NCBI GenBank assembly: GCA_946533395.1
Contig: CAMNBU010000004.1
Coordinates: forward strand, 1 to 64,000
Reading direction: 5' to 3'
Length of the DNA stretch: 64,000 nt
From: UBA4292 sp002395865
GTDB lineage: Bacteria > Bacillota > Clostridia > Lachnospirales > Lachnospiraceae
A program made the position numbers and the translations under genes. Positions 26,447 to 35,524 of this stretch are shown piece by piece. The stretch's first letter is position 1, and each line of letters starts with the position of its first letter. The notes under the pieces are model-generated. The model did no database searches. It had not been told where the DNA came from and was given only the letters and a program-made list of their open reading frames with translations.

Positions 26447-27910
26447 TTATACCTTTCCGCTGCAATCTTCCTCGCAGCTCTCACATCCGGGCTTACCGTC
26501 CGTCTGCAGATCCGCAAGCGCAGCCTTTATCATAATCGCGCACTCGATCCTCTTCTTCTGCATCGTGCAGCCGATATCGTACGCGTCATTGATCTTTCCG
26601 TGGAAGTTATATGAGTTCGCGGCGCAGCCTCCGCTGCAATAGAACCTTGCGAAGCACTCGCGGCATTTGTCCTTGGCGTAGACATTGCAGAGCTTGAACT
26701 CATCGCTGATCTCGGGCTTTTTGATGCCCTCGAATACATTGCCCAGAAGGAAATCGTCCTTGCCGACGAACTGGTGGCAGGGGTAGAGATCACCCCAAGG
26801 CGTTACAGCCAGATACTCGCAGCCCGCGCCGCAGCCCGAGAGACGCTTTATGACACAGGGTCCCTGGTCGAGATCGATCATGAAGTGGAAGAAGTTGAAG
26901 CCTCTGCCCTCTCTTGCCCTGTTCACGCACTCCACAGCCAGTCTGTCGTACTCCTCGCAGATCTGCGGCAGATCCTCCTCGCGGATGGCGTAATCATCCT
27001 CGGGGGAAGCCACCACGGGCTCGACAGACATGTGCTTAAAGCCCAGATCCGCAAAATGCAGCACATCCTGCGAGAAATCCAGATTATAGTGAGTGAATGT
27101 GCCGCGCACATAGTAGCTCTTCTCGCCGCGGCTCTTCGCGAACTTCTGAAACTTGGGAACGATGATGTCGTAGCTGCTCGCGCCGTTTTTGCTCCTCACG
27201 GGGCGCATCCTGTCGTTCACCTCGCGTCTTCCGTCGAGGGAAAGAACGACATTGCTCATCTCGCGGTTGCAGAATTCCATGATCTCATCGTTTAGCAGCA
27301 CACCGTTGGTCGTGAGAGTAAAGCGGAACTTCTTATTGTTCTTCTCCTCTATGGACCTTCCGTACTCCACCAGACGCTTCACCACATCCCAGTTCATGGT
27401 GGGCTCTCCGCCGAAGAAGTCGACCTCGAGATTCCTTCTGTTTCCCGAAGAAGCCACGAGGAAATCCAGAGCCTGCTTTCCCACCTCGTAGCTCATGAGA
27501 GCACGTCTTCCGTGGTACTCGCCCTCCTCCGCGAAGCAGTATTTGCACGCCAGGTTGCAGTCATGGGCGATGTGCAGGCACAGAGCCTTCACTATGGTCT
27601 GCCTCTTCTTGAAGTCGATGACCATATCCCTGTAGGTGTCCTCCGAGAACAGCAGTCCGTTCTCTATGAGGCTGTCGATATCCGCAAGAGCCTCATCCAC
27701 TTCCCCGCCGTCATAGCTCGTAAGGGCAGCCTTTACTGCAGCTTTATCATATTTTTCCTTTCCGTTTTCGTCCATGGCCGCGATCGCGTCATACACAAGA
27801 TCGTCCACCACATGGACGGAGCCGGAATTGATATCCATTACGATATTATAACCGTTGTTTTTATACTGATGAATCTGTGACATACCACAAAAAGGGATGC
27901 CGCGGCTCAC
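26447..27910 (-). CDS. scfB: radical SAM maturase of the SCIFF peptide
   Basis: A 487-residue radical SAM/SPASM enzyme. It has CNLACKYCFAEEGEY (CxxxCxxC, near residue 115), GGEPTMNW, and a Cys-rich SPASM region with CGAGCEYLAVTPWGDLYPCH and CRECFARFYCSGGC. In this family it forms sulfur-to-carbon thioether crosslinks between Cys and Thr-type residues of SCIFF (ranthipeptides). I accept the GTG at 27910 as start since AACGGAGGAGGG lies 8 nt upstream; the ATG at 27883, which fits homologues better, has no ribosome site. It lies between scfA and secDF in one transcript. Confidence 0.95.
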   Translation of the reverse strand: MSRGIPFCGMSQIHQYKNNGYNIVMDINSGSVHVVDDLVYDAIAAMDENGKEKYDKAAVKAALTSYDGGEVDEALADIDSLIENGLLFSEDTYRDMVIDFKKRQTIVKALCLHIAHDCNLACKYCFAEEGEYHGRRALMSYEVGKQALDFLVASSGNRRNLEVDFFGGEPTMNWDVVKRLVEYGRSIEEKNNKKFRFTLTTNGVLLNDEIMEFCNREMSNVVLSLDGRREVNDRMRPVRSKNGASSYDIIVPKFQKFAKSRGEKSYYVRGTFTHYNLDFSQDVLHFADLGFKHMSVEPVVASPEDDYAIREEDLPQICEEYDRLAVECVNRAREGRGFNFFHFMIDLDQGPCVIKRLSGCGAGCEYLAVTPWGDLYPCHQFVGKDDFLLGNVFEGIKKPEISDEFKLCNVYAKDKCRECFARFYCSGGCAANSYNFHGKINDAYDIGCTMQKKRIECAIMIKAALADLQTDGKPGCESCEEDCSGKV

Positions 27911-27951
27911 CGCAGCAACCCTCCTCCGTTTATTGCTTTCTGACCTGCTGA

Positions 27952-28101
27952 TTACTTGTTTGCTTCATTCTCGCAGCTCTGATTACCTACTGTGCAGCTT
28001 GTCTTGCATGCGCTCTGGCATGATGTCTGGCACTCGCCGCAGCCTGCGTGAGCAGCTGTCTCCTTAAGGCTCTTCTTGGTGATGGTCTTGATTCTCTCCA
28101 T
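27952..28101 (-). CDS. scfA: SCIFF ranthipeptide precursor (six Cys in forty-five)
   Basis: A 49-residue peptide starting MERIKTITKKSLKETA, with the family's invariant CGECQTSCQSACKTSC block followed by a sixth Cys. Its Cys residues are crosslinked by ScfB. Start at 28101, with GGAGG 9 nt upstream; a longer frame to 28143 is a read-back. The peptide is near-universal in Clostridia; its cellular role is unclear, with signalling suggested. Confidence 0.97.
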   Translation of the reverse strand: MERIKTITKKSLKETAAHAGCGECQTSCQSACKTSCTVGNQSCENEANK

Positions 28102-28149
28102 TTTATTATACCTCCGTGATATTTCACTTTTTTCCAAAAACATCGCTTT

Positions 28150-28178
28150 ATTATATACTGCTTATCCGCCCGTGTCAA
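28150..28178 (-). promoter_or_regulatory. consensus sigma-A promoter of the scfA-scfB-secDF-tgt-yajC operon
   Basis: On the minus strand, TTGACA (28178-28173) and TATAAT (28155-28150) are separated by exactly 17 bp, a perfect match to consensus, about 50 bp before scfA. Confidence 0.85.
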
Positions 28179-28186
28179 CCGGATTT

Positions 28187-29674
28187 TTAATCTATCACAT
28201 ACCCCTCCGGTACGGGAACGCCCTTGACCGGCTGGGGCCTTGCGCTGTCCCACACCTTTTTCGCGTCGATCAGATCGCTAAGAAGATCGCGGTAACCGCA
28301 CACAGCCTCGAAAAGTCTGGTGCCGTCGATATTTCTGCGGCCAGTGCGCACATACTGCGCGCCGATCTGCGTCCAGTACTCGGACGAGTCCACATTGCAG
28401 TAGTATTTGAAGCCAAGCGAGTCCGCGTGCTCGTACTTGGCGAGCGTCTCGGGGTACTGGTGCCCCTCGGCGGTGTCGGTGTACATCCTCCAGGTACCGA
28501 TGTCATCCCCCTTCGGGTAGATCAGTATATCACAGGGTCCGATAATGGGTATTACCTCATCATACCACAGGTCTATGTCCTTTTCGAAGTTCTCGTAGCT
28601 CTGGTTCTTGCCCATGCCCCTGTGCCCCCAGCCGTGGCACGCGAACAACCATCCGTCCGCCTTCAGCGCGTCCGCCACCTTCTTCGCCTCGGCGCGATCG
28701 CTCTCTATATCGGGGTTCACGTATTTAAAGTCCTTGTTCTGTGTACTGTTCGCGCCGTATGAGTATTCGCTCGTGCGATATCCGAGCACACCCTCGTAAC
28801 CTGTCAGGGCAATGATCCCCTTTGCTCCTCTGTACGAAAAGTCCGGGTGCTCGTCGATGAAATCATCCAGCAGCGGTATCATATCGTATGAGCCGTAGGA
28901 CACGCTTCCGTCGCGGTTCACGTACTCATTTACAACCTTGCCCCCCTCACCGATGACCAGCTTCTGTGCGTACCCGTCTCCCGTCATGTAGGCATAATAG
29001 CTCACATCGTCCTGACTCAGTATAAACGGCTTCTTACCTGGCGGCAGCATGATCGCGTTCTGCTTCATCTTCACGCCCTCCTCGGTCTCCTGCAGGCTCG
29101 CGATGTCATAGATGCTCACGAGCACAAAGCCCCTCTCATACATCTCGGTAAGTATCTCATTAAACTCCGACACCGTGGTCATGACCTGATTGTAATTGTC
29201 GCTGTCCTCATCGCCGTCAAATGCCAGCTCCGTGTCCACCACGAGAGTGTGGAAGAATATGTGCGGTATCTTCGTATTGTCCGCCCATTTCACGCAGGTG
29301 TCACGCGCGCTTGCGTATCCTCCGATGGCCTGCGTGAGCTTCACACTCCTGTCATAGCCGGGTATCGTCTGTATCAGGGCTATAGCAGCATCGTAGTCAT
29401 ACATCGCAGCCAGCCTGTCGGCCTCTGCGATCTCAGCCGCCCACTCCTCGCTCTTTGCCTCCTCTGTCGTAGTCTCTACAGGCTTTGTAGGCGCAGCCGT
29501 GGTACTCTTTGCCTCCTTCGTCTCATCTATGCTCTCCAGCCCTCCGCTCAGATACACTATAAGAAAGACCGCCAGACACGCGGCCGCGGTCACGAACACC
29601 GCTATAAGCATGGCGCGAAGCTTTGCCATGCGTCTTCTTCTCCTGAGCTCTGCTTTGGTGGTTGTTAAACTCAT
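28187..29674 (-). CDS. membrane-anchored polysaccharide-deacetylase-like protein
   Basis: A 495-residue protein with an Arg-rich cytoplasmic start (ELRRRRRMAKLR), one membrane helix at about residues 21-46, a Thr/Lys/Glu linker and an outer domain. The domain has PFILSQDDVSYY, a DD pair where NodB-fold enzymes have their metal Asp, and FACHGWGHRGM, which resembles an H-xxx-H metal pair. This is my reason for calling it NodB-like. It may remove acetyl groups from a surface polysaccharide or be a relative without activity. Its 3' end is next to the SCIFF promoter and it may be a separate unit. Confidence 0.65.
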   Translation of the reverse strand: MSLTTTKAELRRRRRMAKLRAMLIAVFVTAAACLAVFLIVYLSGGLESIDETKEAKSTTAAPTKPVETTTEEAKSEEWAAEIAEADRLAAMYDYDAAIALIQTIPGYDRSVKLTQAIGGYASARDTCVKWADNTKIPHIFFHTLVVDTELAFDGDEDSDNYNQVMTTVSEFNEILTEMYERGFVLVSIYDIASLQETEEGVKMKQNAIMLPPGKKPFILSQDDVSYYAYMTGDGYAQKLVIGEGGKVVNEYVNRDGSVSYGSYDMIPLLDDFIDEHPDFSYRGAKGIIALTGYEGVLGYRTSEYSYGANSTQNKDFKYVNPDIESDRAEAKKVADALKADGWLFACHGWGHRGMGKNQSYENFEKDIDLWYDEVIPIIGPCDILIYPKGDDIGTWRMYTDTAEGHQYPETLAKYEHADSLGFKYYCNVDSSEYWTQIGAQYVRTGRRNIDGTRLFEAVCGYRDLLSDLIDAKKVWDSARPQPVKGVPVPEGYVID

Positions 29675-29774
29675 ATCATACCTCTTTTGTGCGGATATTT
29701 TGCATCCGCTTAACGATAATGGTCCAAGACTGATAATACTCCATCTACCCTCCCCTGGTCAAGGAATTTCCTTC

Positions 29775-29803
29775 TTGACTTTTATGTAATGATATCGGAT
29801 AAT
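29775..29803 (+). promoter_or_regulatory. promoter with short leader hairpin before the CorC-like gene
   Basis: TTGACT (29775-29780) and GATAAT (29798-29803) are 17 bp apart. The leader contains a 7-bp perfect stem, ACGCGGA/TCCGCGT (29824-29840), about 14 bp before the AGGAG ribosome site. Confidence 0.6.
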
Positions 29804-29864
29804 ATTTTTTTAAATATCTGAATACGCGGATCGTCCGCGTTCAGCCTATCTACAGGAGAATTAG

Positions 29865-31151
29865 ATGGATACAGCCGACATTATCAGGGGCGTGGTGCTG
29901 GTGATACTTATCGCCATAAGCGCATTCTTTTCATCCGCCGAGACCGCCCTTACCACAGTCAATAAAATAAAGCTCCGCTCTCTCGCAGAGAGCGGCAACA
30001 AAAGAGCCCGCACCGTTCTCGATATCACGGAGAACTCGGGCAAGATGCTCTCAGCCATACTCATAGGCAACAACCTCGTGAACATCTCCGCCTCCTCCAT
30101 TGCCACCGTTATGGCTGTAAATATCATGGGAAGCGCAGGTGCCGGCGTAGCCACCGGTATACTCACATTTCTGCTGCTGATCTTCGGCGAAGTAACTCCG
30201 AAGAGGCTTGCCACGATCCACTCAGAGAAGCTCGCACTCAGAGCCGGAGGGATCATCAACGCTCTCATGACCGTGCTCACGCCATTCATATTTATCGTGA
30301 ATGCCCTTTCCGCTCTTGTCCTTCGACTGACAGGCACCGACCCTGACGCGAAGTCGGACGCCATCACCGAGGAGGAGCTCATCACATTCCTCGACGTATC
30401 GCAGGAGGACGGCGTCATTGAAAAGGACGAGAAGAAGATGATAAACAACGTGGTGGACTTCGGCGACGCGGTCGCTAAGGACATCATGATCCCCCGCGAG
30501 GACATGTGCCTTCTGCCTATCGATTCCAGCTACCAGAGGCTCCTCTTCGTCTTCAGGCGGGAGCATTTCACGCGCTATCCCATCTACGAGGACACACCCG
30601 ACAATGTCATCGGCATCATCAACGTGAAGGATATCATGCTCGCGAACGACCCCGATGAGTTCGACCTGCGCGACTACATCAGAAAGCCACACTACACATA
30701 CGAAAACAAAAAGCTCTCCGAGATGCTCACGGAGATGCGCCAGAGCGGCGTGAACCTCACCATAATACTGAACGAGTATGGGAGCTGCTCGGGCATGGTC
30801 ACCATGGAGGACCTTCTCGAGGAGATCGTAGGCGATATCAGGGACGAGTACGATGAGGAGGAGCAGAACCTCATACGCGAGGTCGGTGAGAACGAATACC
30901 TTACCGAGGGTCACGTAAAGCTTGATGACTTAAACGACCGTTTCGAGCTCTCACTCGAATCCCACGCCGAATACGACTCCCTCGGCGGTCTCGTCATAGA
31001 GCACCTTAATAAGATGCCGGCCGTTGGCGACGAGGTGCGATATGAAAATGTGCTCCTTCGCATTGAGAAGATGCAGCGCCGCCGCATCTCTCTCATCCGC
31101 ATGACCATCCTCTCCGAAAAGGCAGATACTGTGGAGACTGTACAGGAATGA
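29865..31151 (+). CDS. CNNM/CBS-domain transporter of the HlyC/CorC family
   Basis: A 428-residue membrane protein. The N-terminal DUF21/CNNM domain has three or four helices (ISAFFSSAETALTTVNKIKLR, residues 15-35, is typical). Two CBS domains follow from about residue 195 (IMIPREDM and NEYGSCSGMVTMEDLLEEIVGDI), then a CorC_HlyC C-terminal domain. Family members export Mg2+ or regulate cation levels; the haemolysin name is historic. AGGAG lies 6 nt before the ATG. Monocistronic. Confidence 0.92.
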   Translation: MDTADIIRGVVLVILIAISAFFSSAETALTTVNKIKLRSLAESGNKRARTVLDITENSGKMLSAILIGNNLVNISASSIATVMAVNIMGSAGAGVATGILTFLLLIFGEVTPKRLATIHSEKLALRAGGIINALMTVLTPFIFIVNALSALVLRLTGTDPDAKSDAITEEELITFLDVSQEDGVIEKDEKKMINNVVDFGDAVAKDIMIPREDMCLLPIDSSYQRLLFVFRREHFTRYPIYEDTPDNVIGIINVKDIMLANDPDEFDLRDYIRKPHYTYENKKLSEMLTEMRQSGVNLTIILNEYGSCSGMVTMEDLLEEIVGDIRDEYDEEEQNLIREVGENEYLTEGHVKLDDLNDRFELSLESHAEYDSLGGLVIEHLNKMPAVGDEVRYENVLLRIEKMQRRRISLIRMTILSEKADTVETVQE

Positions 31152-31226
31152 TCTCCCACATAGCGCTGCATCTGCCATTTTAGGCAAAAACAGCGCCACT
31201 TTGTTTAATCATTTTTAACAATTTAC

Positions 31227-31255
31227 TTGCTTAAAATGATGTTTTATTGTATAAT
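31227..31255 (+). promoter_or_regulatory. promoter of the small membrane protein gene
   Basis: TTGCTT (31227-31232) and a perfect TATAAT (31250-31255) are 17 bp apart, about 45 bp before the ATG. Confidence 0.75.
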
Positions 31256-31298
31256 CGGCTCGTAAATTATAAAACCACTATTCCAAAGGAGGAGTGTC

Positions 31299-31562
31299 AT
31301 GGATTTCGTAGAGAAGATCAAACCTTATTTCCCGTTAAGCGCAAACTGCACTGACCAGAACTCGCTCATCAAGGCCATCATCATTTACCTTGTAGGTGCC
31401 ATCATCGCCGGTATCATCATCGGTATCATCAGCGCTATTCCGATCGTCGGCATCATCGGCTGGATCCTCGGCATCGTCGTTGAGCTCTATGTGTGGATCG
31501 GTGTTGCTCTTGCAGCTCTCACATTCGTGAACGCAAATAAGGGCGGCGGCTCAGAGCAGTAA
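31299..31562 (+). CDS. small two-helix membrane protein, function unknown
   Basis: An 87-residue protein. A soluble N-terminal 23 residues precede a long hydrophobic stretch (residues 26-78) that is Ile/Gly-rich and probably makes two helices. The C-terminus is NANKGGGSEQ. AAAGGAGG precedes the ATG and a consensus promoter and strong terminator enclose it, so it is likely well expressed. No family recognised. Confidence 0.75.
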   Translation: MDFVEKIKPYFPLSANCTDQNSLIKAIIIYLVGAIIAGIIIGIISAIPIVGIIGWILGIVVELYVWIGVALAALTFVNANKGGGSEQ

Positions 31563-31618
31563 TTCTGAGATCTGGTGAATAAACAAGTTATGGGGCTGTG
31601 AATGAACAGCTTAAAAAG

Positions 31619-31659
31619 CAAGAGCTCCGCCTCTTTTGAGGCAGAGCTCTTGTTTTTTT
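31619..31659 (+). terminator. bidirectional rho-independent terminator
   Basis: A 15-bp stem with one mismatch (31619-31633 with 31638-31652) and TTTT loop, followed by seven T. On the minus strand it is followed by CTTTTTAAG, so it can also end the type VII operon. Confidence 0.85.
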
Positions 31660-31672
31660 CATTATTAACCCT

Positions 31673-31803
31673 GTATTTAGCCGGTATCCGGGGACAAGGT
31701 GAACTGCTTCATCCGCAGGTGTTCCTATGACATATCCGCAATTAGGACACACTCCGAACTCTTAGTCAAATAAGCACATACAGCCTAAACATCGTGTTTG
31801 CAT
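31673..31803 (-). pseudogene. 5' remnant of a third zinc-ribbon receptor kinase gene
   Basis: From an ATG at 31803 with AAGGAG 5 nt upstream, the minus strand reads MQTRCLGCMCLFD, a stop codon, then EFGVCPNCGYVIGTP and EAVHLVPGYRLN. This repeats the first 40 or so residues of the kinase starting at 41095 (MQTRCLGCMSIFDADFGVCPNCGYVIGTP, then EAVHLAPGYRL). Homology stops just before the terminator, so the kinase body has been deleted and the stub also carries a TAG-type interruption. It sits 9 bp behind the stop of the preceding kinase, in operon position. Confidence 0.8.
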
Positions 31804-31812
31804 ATTATCTCC

Positions 31813-33786
31813 TTATCGTACAAAAACAAAATTTTTATAGATCTTTTCTATCGGTGTCAAATTGTGCAGATACCGGAGCTTTGTTTCAAAACACTCTCTA
31901 TTGATCGGTATCTCCGGGACCTGACTGTTTCCTCCCGAATTAACCATCAGCTCTCTTTGATATACATTTCCAAGCATCCATGACAAAAGCATCTCTGCCG
32001 CTCTTTTTTCATTTTTATCATGTTCGCAGATGCTCCACTCGTATGTAAATCTGCACTTTAGATTCGGAGCATCACAATATACATACTTTTTATCGTATGT
32101 CAGGGAACGTACTTCATTGATGATCATAGAGGATGATAATAAAACAGGACTGGTATTATTATCTTTGTTAAAGAACTCGGCTCTGCCTGAAAGCCCTGAA
32201 ATATCAAAATTATCTCTTAACAGACCTTCATACCTGCTGTCGAAAGAAACATTTACCCCGGTTCCGAAATCCGATATGTTCGAAAAATAATCGCTGCCAT
32301 AATCCAACTGTACATTTCCGCCTGTGATCACATACGCCACAAGCAGTTCCATTCCCAGCGGCATCCGTTTCCTGTCAGAATAGTACTTATCATACTGATC
32401 CAGAAATAAACACTCTTTGTATTGCTCTGACTTCATTACAACATTCAGATCCATACAGCTTTCAAGAAGACTGTCCGGCAACAAAGTGCTTTCAAAAAGA
32501 TCTGGGAGAGTTCCATTACCGGCTGCATTGCTCAACTCAGCTTCATATCTTGCCTCCGGTATTGCTCTGTAATTTACCTTCACACCCGGAAACTTGCCTT
32601 CGAAATCTGCGATGATCGATTTCATGGCATCCTCTTCAGATGCTCCTTCCGCCACCGAAAACCATACGGATATTTCAGCCGGTTTAAGAACATCTTCCGC
32701 TCTCTTATTTGAAAAGGTTCCCGCAACAATGATCGATACTATTCCCAAAACAGCCGCAGCAATAACTATACCTGTAGTTCGTTTAAAACTTCTTAACCTT
32801 CTTTCCTTTTCGATAGATAGAACTTTCTTTTCTCCGTTTAATGCGAGAAGAAACTCGTCAATATCTTTAAATCGCATATGACGATCGACTGCCATAGCTT
32901 TCATGACCACATTGCTCAAGCTCTCATCAATTTCCGGATTGACCTCGTGAGGCGGCAGCACCTCGTCCTTGATTTTTCTATTGGTAGATTCGTCGGGTTT
33001 GGAACCGGTCAGCATCACATACATGGTAGCGCCGAGAGCATAGATATCGGTCCACGGTCCAATGGTTTTTTTGTTGTCATACTGTTCGCAGGGGGTGTAT
33101 CCCGGCTTGAGGATGATATCCACAACAGTATCCTCAACATCGGTAAGCTTGGCCGCACCAAAATCGATCAACTTAACCGTGATCTGTTTTCCCTCACATA
33201 AGAAAATGTTATCCGGCGCCACATCACGGTGTATTATCTTGTTTGCATGAAGGGCCTTAAGCGCATTTGCTATTTCCCCGGCAATAAATACGGCCAAATC
33301 TTGAGGCAACGCTTCACCCTGCTGTTGCAAATATTTGCTCAATGTTGTGCCTTTAAGAAGCTCCATTACAAAATAGGCTGTGTTATTCTCCTCAAAATAC
33401 TCATAAACATGAGTAATATTCTTTTCAGATGAAAACTTGGCCATAGTCCTTGCCTCGGCAAGGAAACGTTCTTTCCTGTATGTAAACTCATTCAGCACTT
33501 TTTTACTGATGATTATATTTTTAGTTCCGGCTGCGCGTGTTACAAGTCTGGTTGGAAAGAACTCCTTAACGGCCACAATGGTTTCAAGTTTAGAATCCCA
33601 CGCACGATAAACAATACCGAAGCCTCCGGAATCCTCTGCATCACCAATAATATATCTGCCGCCAACTATGGTTCCCGGGGTCAGATATATCGGCTGCTTG
33701 GGTTCGCTTATTTCTTCACATCCGCAGTACGGACATAAATCCAGAAACGCATCATATTGTTTAAAGCACCTGTAACATATTTTCAT
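31813..33786 (-). CDS. receptor Ser/Thr kinase with extracellular solute-binding-protein domain
   Basis: A 657-residue protein. N-terminal zinc ribbon (CYRC...CPYC), then a Hanks-type kinase: GGFGIVY loop, VAVKE lysine near residue 74, HRDVAPDN at 186-193, DFG at 208-210. One membrane helix lies at about 338-357. The outer part (370-657) begins EISVWFSVAEGASEEDAMKS and contains FPGVKVNYRAIPEARYEAEL and TLPDLFEST, the pattern of family 1 ABC solute-binding proteins, but about 120 residues shorter. It may sense an extracellular sugar or peptide and phosphorylate type VII or FHA proteins. Start at 33786 behind GAGGAG. The kinase motifs look intact. Confidence 0.85.
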   Translation of the reverse strand: MKICYRCFKQYDAFLDLCPYCGCEEISEPKQPIYLTPGTIVGGRYIIGDAEDSGGFGIVYRAWDSKLETIVAVKEFFPTRLVTRAAGTKNIIISKKVLNEFTYRKERFLAEARTMAKFSSEKNITHVYEYFEENNTAYFVMELLKGTTLSKYLQQQGEALPQDLAVFIAGEIANALKALHANKIIHRDVAPDNIFLCEGKQITVKLIDFGAAKLTDVEDTVVDIILKPGYTPCEQYDNKKTIGPWTDIYALGATMYVMLTGSKPDESTNRKIKDEVLPPHEVNPEIDESLSNVVMKAMAVDRHMRFKDIDEFLLALNGEKKVLSIEKERRLRSFKRTTGIVIAAAVLGIVSIIVAGTFSNKRAEDVLKPAEISVWFSVAEGASEEDAMKSIIADFEGKFPGVKVNYRAIPEARYEAELSNAAGNGTLPDLFESTLLPDSLLESCMDLNVVMKSEQYKECLFLDQYDKYYSDRKRMPLGMELLVAYVITGGNVQLDYGSDYFSNISDFGTGVNVSFDSRYEGLLRDNFDISGLSGRAEFFNKDNNTSPVLLSSSMIINEVRSLTYDKKYVYCDAPNLKCRFTYEWSICEHDKNEKRAAEMLLSWMLGNVYQRELMVNSGGNSQVPEIPINRECFETKLRYLHNLTPIEKIYKNFVFVR

Positions 33787-33800
33787 GAAACACCATCTCC

Positions 33801-34703
33801 TCAGATATAGTCTTCCCACTTAAAAGATTCATCACATAGTTGAATGAACATGAACTTACTGCTTCCGATCTCAATAATGTCACGATTCATAAGCGGCTTT
33901 GTTTCCATAATGTATTCTTCATTTACATATGTCAGTCCCGAACTGTCACCGGGTTTTACATAAAACTTACCATGCTTTGGATCGTACGTGATAAAAGCGT
34001 GCTTCTCCCGAGAAACAGACATATCTCCTTTTATTACAATACGGTTACTGTCACTTCTGCCAACAGAATTGGAGCCTGCACAGATCCTGAAATCCTCACC
34101 GAAATGAGCTCCCTTAATGCACAAAAGCCATCCTACCACAGGATCCTTTCTATGTTGGTTCTGTTGAGCTTCAGATTGATTTGATGTATTAGCGGAAACC
34201 GAGTTATCGGAAGTGGATGCAGCACCGGTCATCATGCTGAAATAACTGACTGTTTTTTCGTCCGAACTGGCGGAGATCTGCTCAATAATACCGCTAAGCG
34301 AGTTCTCGCTATCCGGCTCTTCTTTCTCTGCTTCCCTTACCGGTTCCTGAACCGGCATTTCTCTTACCGGTTCAAAGACCGAACTTGTCGCTTCATCAGG
34401 AGCCATAGAAATAGCACTATTTCCAAATGTGGCCGAATAGCCTGTACCGGTAGTTCCCCTTAAATATCCGGTATTGCTTTGGGATGCATCCTGCACAGAA
34501 TTGACTTTTGAATTATCAGTGTTTCCAATCGGTGAATTATCGTTTAGTTTATCATTTTTTGATGCACCTGCCGGCGGGATTATTTTGCCGGGAGCATTAT
34601 TATTTTTCTTTTTATTTACTCCCGACTCAGAATTACACACAGGGCATAAATCATATTTTTCCGCGTTATAATAATGCCCATTTTTACACTTTACTACATT
34701 CAT
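33801..34703 (-). CDS. zinc-ribbon and FHA-domain protein
   Basis: A 300-residue soluble protein. The N-terminus has a zinc ribbon (CKNGHYYNAEKYDLCPVC), then a 150-residue low-complexity region rich in Asn, Ser, Pro and Glu with several Thr that could be phosphorylated (for example GTTGTGYSATFGNS). The C-terminal FHA domain (about 195-300) has VGRSDSNRIVI, SVSREKHAFI and a GLTYVNE segment, the usual phosphothreonine-binding loops. It probably links the kinases to the secretion machine, as FHA partners do elsewhere. It precedes the solute-binding kinase by 14 bp. Confidence 0.88.
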   Translation of the reverse strand: MNVVKCKNGHYYNAEKYDLCPVCNSESGVNKKKNNNAPGKIIPPAGASKNDKLNDNSPIGNTDNSKVNSVQDASQSNTGYLRGTTGTGYSATFGNSAISMAPDEATSSVFEPVREMPVQEPVREAEKEEPDSENSLSGIIEQISASSDEKTVSYFSMMTGAASTSDNSVSANTSNQSEAQQNQHRKDPVVGWLLCIKGAHFGEDFRICAGSNSVGRSDSNRIVIKGDMSVSREKHAFITYDPKHGKFYVKPGDSSGLTYVNEEYIMETKPLMNRDIIEIGSSKFMFIQLCDESFKWEDYI

Positions 34704-34718
34704 AATAGTCCTCCCTCG

Positions 34719-35513
34719 CTACTTGATCGTAATTAATACAGCAGTCAAATTGTCACGTCCCTGTTTGCTGTTCATAGCCTTTTGCTCAGCAAGCATATTC
34801 AGCCGACTCAGTGTTCTCTCGTCGCCATTATACTCGCGAATCGCCTTACTTATCTCTTCATCTGTCACCATACGGTATAAACCGTCAGAGGCGATCATTA
34901 GGTGGTCACCTTTCTGAAGCGGCAAACCCCTAACGTTATAGTCGATCAAGGACAGATTACCTATTCCGAGGTAATTGATCAGAGAATCACCCTTTTTATC
35001 TCCGGTTTCATATTCCGTCTTGCTTATCATACCCGCCTTCAACTGCCCTTTTAAAACCGCCCTGTAATTCTGATCCGTTGTAAGCTGAACAAACTCTTTT
35101 CCTCGCATCAAGTATGCTCTGCTATCCCCAACCGAGGTCCAGTATAGGGTTCTATCCTGGATCAGAATAATTACGCAGGTGCTTCCGGCTTTTAAATACC
35201 CTCCATCGGAATTCTTAAGCGCGAGGATTCTTTTATCAACGCATTTCAGTAATTCTGACAGGGACTGGCAAGACGCTTTTTTTGCCGAAGTGTCATAATA
35301 ATTTACGATCTCCGTGACAGCAAGTATACTTGCTTCCCTGCCCCCTGACTGTCCGCCCATACCATCACAGACAACTATTAATCCATCACTTTCCCGTAGT
35401 GAATACCCAAAGCAATCCTGTTGTTCTTTTCTGCCTCCTATTTGCGAAATAGCCGAGAGTTTCATAACCCTGTTTTCGTCTTTAGCAGTGGTATTATCAT
35501 TTTTGCAAATCAT
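34719..35513 (-). CDS. PP2C-family Ser/Thr phosphatase
   Basis: A 264-residue protein with PP2C motifs: GGRKEQQDCFGY, VVCDGMGGQSGGREAS (metal Asp), GSTCVIILIQ, YWTSVGDSRAYLMR, ASDGLYRMV, and the terminal RDNLTAVLI. All metal-binding Asp appear present, so it should be active and reverse the neighbouring kinases' action. The start at 35513 has GAGGA 8 nt upstream and lies 11 bp after the next phosphatase. The ATG at 35465 is a weaker option. Confidence 0.93.
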   Translation of the reverse strand: MICKNDNTTAKDENRVMKLSAISQIGGRKEQQDCFGYSLRESDGLIVVCDGMGGQSGGREASILAVTEIVNYYDTSAKKASCQSLSELLKCVDKRILALKNSDGGYLKAGSTCVIILIQDRTLYWTSVGDSRAYLMRGKEFVQLTTDQNYRAVLKGQLKAGMISKTEYETGDKKGDSLINYLGIGNLSLIDYNVRGLPLQKGDHLMIASDGLYRMVTDEEISKAIREYNGDERTLSRLNMLAEQKAMNSKQGRDNLTAVLITIK

Positions 35514-35524
35514 TCAAAGCATCC

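Noticed and set aside
29804..29864. Leader hairpin before the CorC-like gene, considered as an Mg2+ riboswitch
   Set aside because: Only a single 7-bp stem; the leader is about 55 nt, far too short for an M-box.
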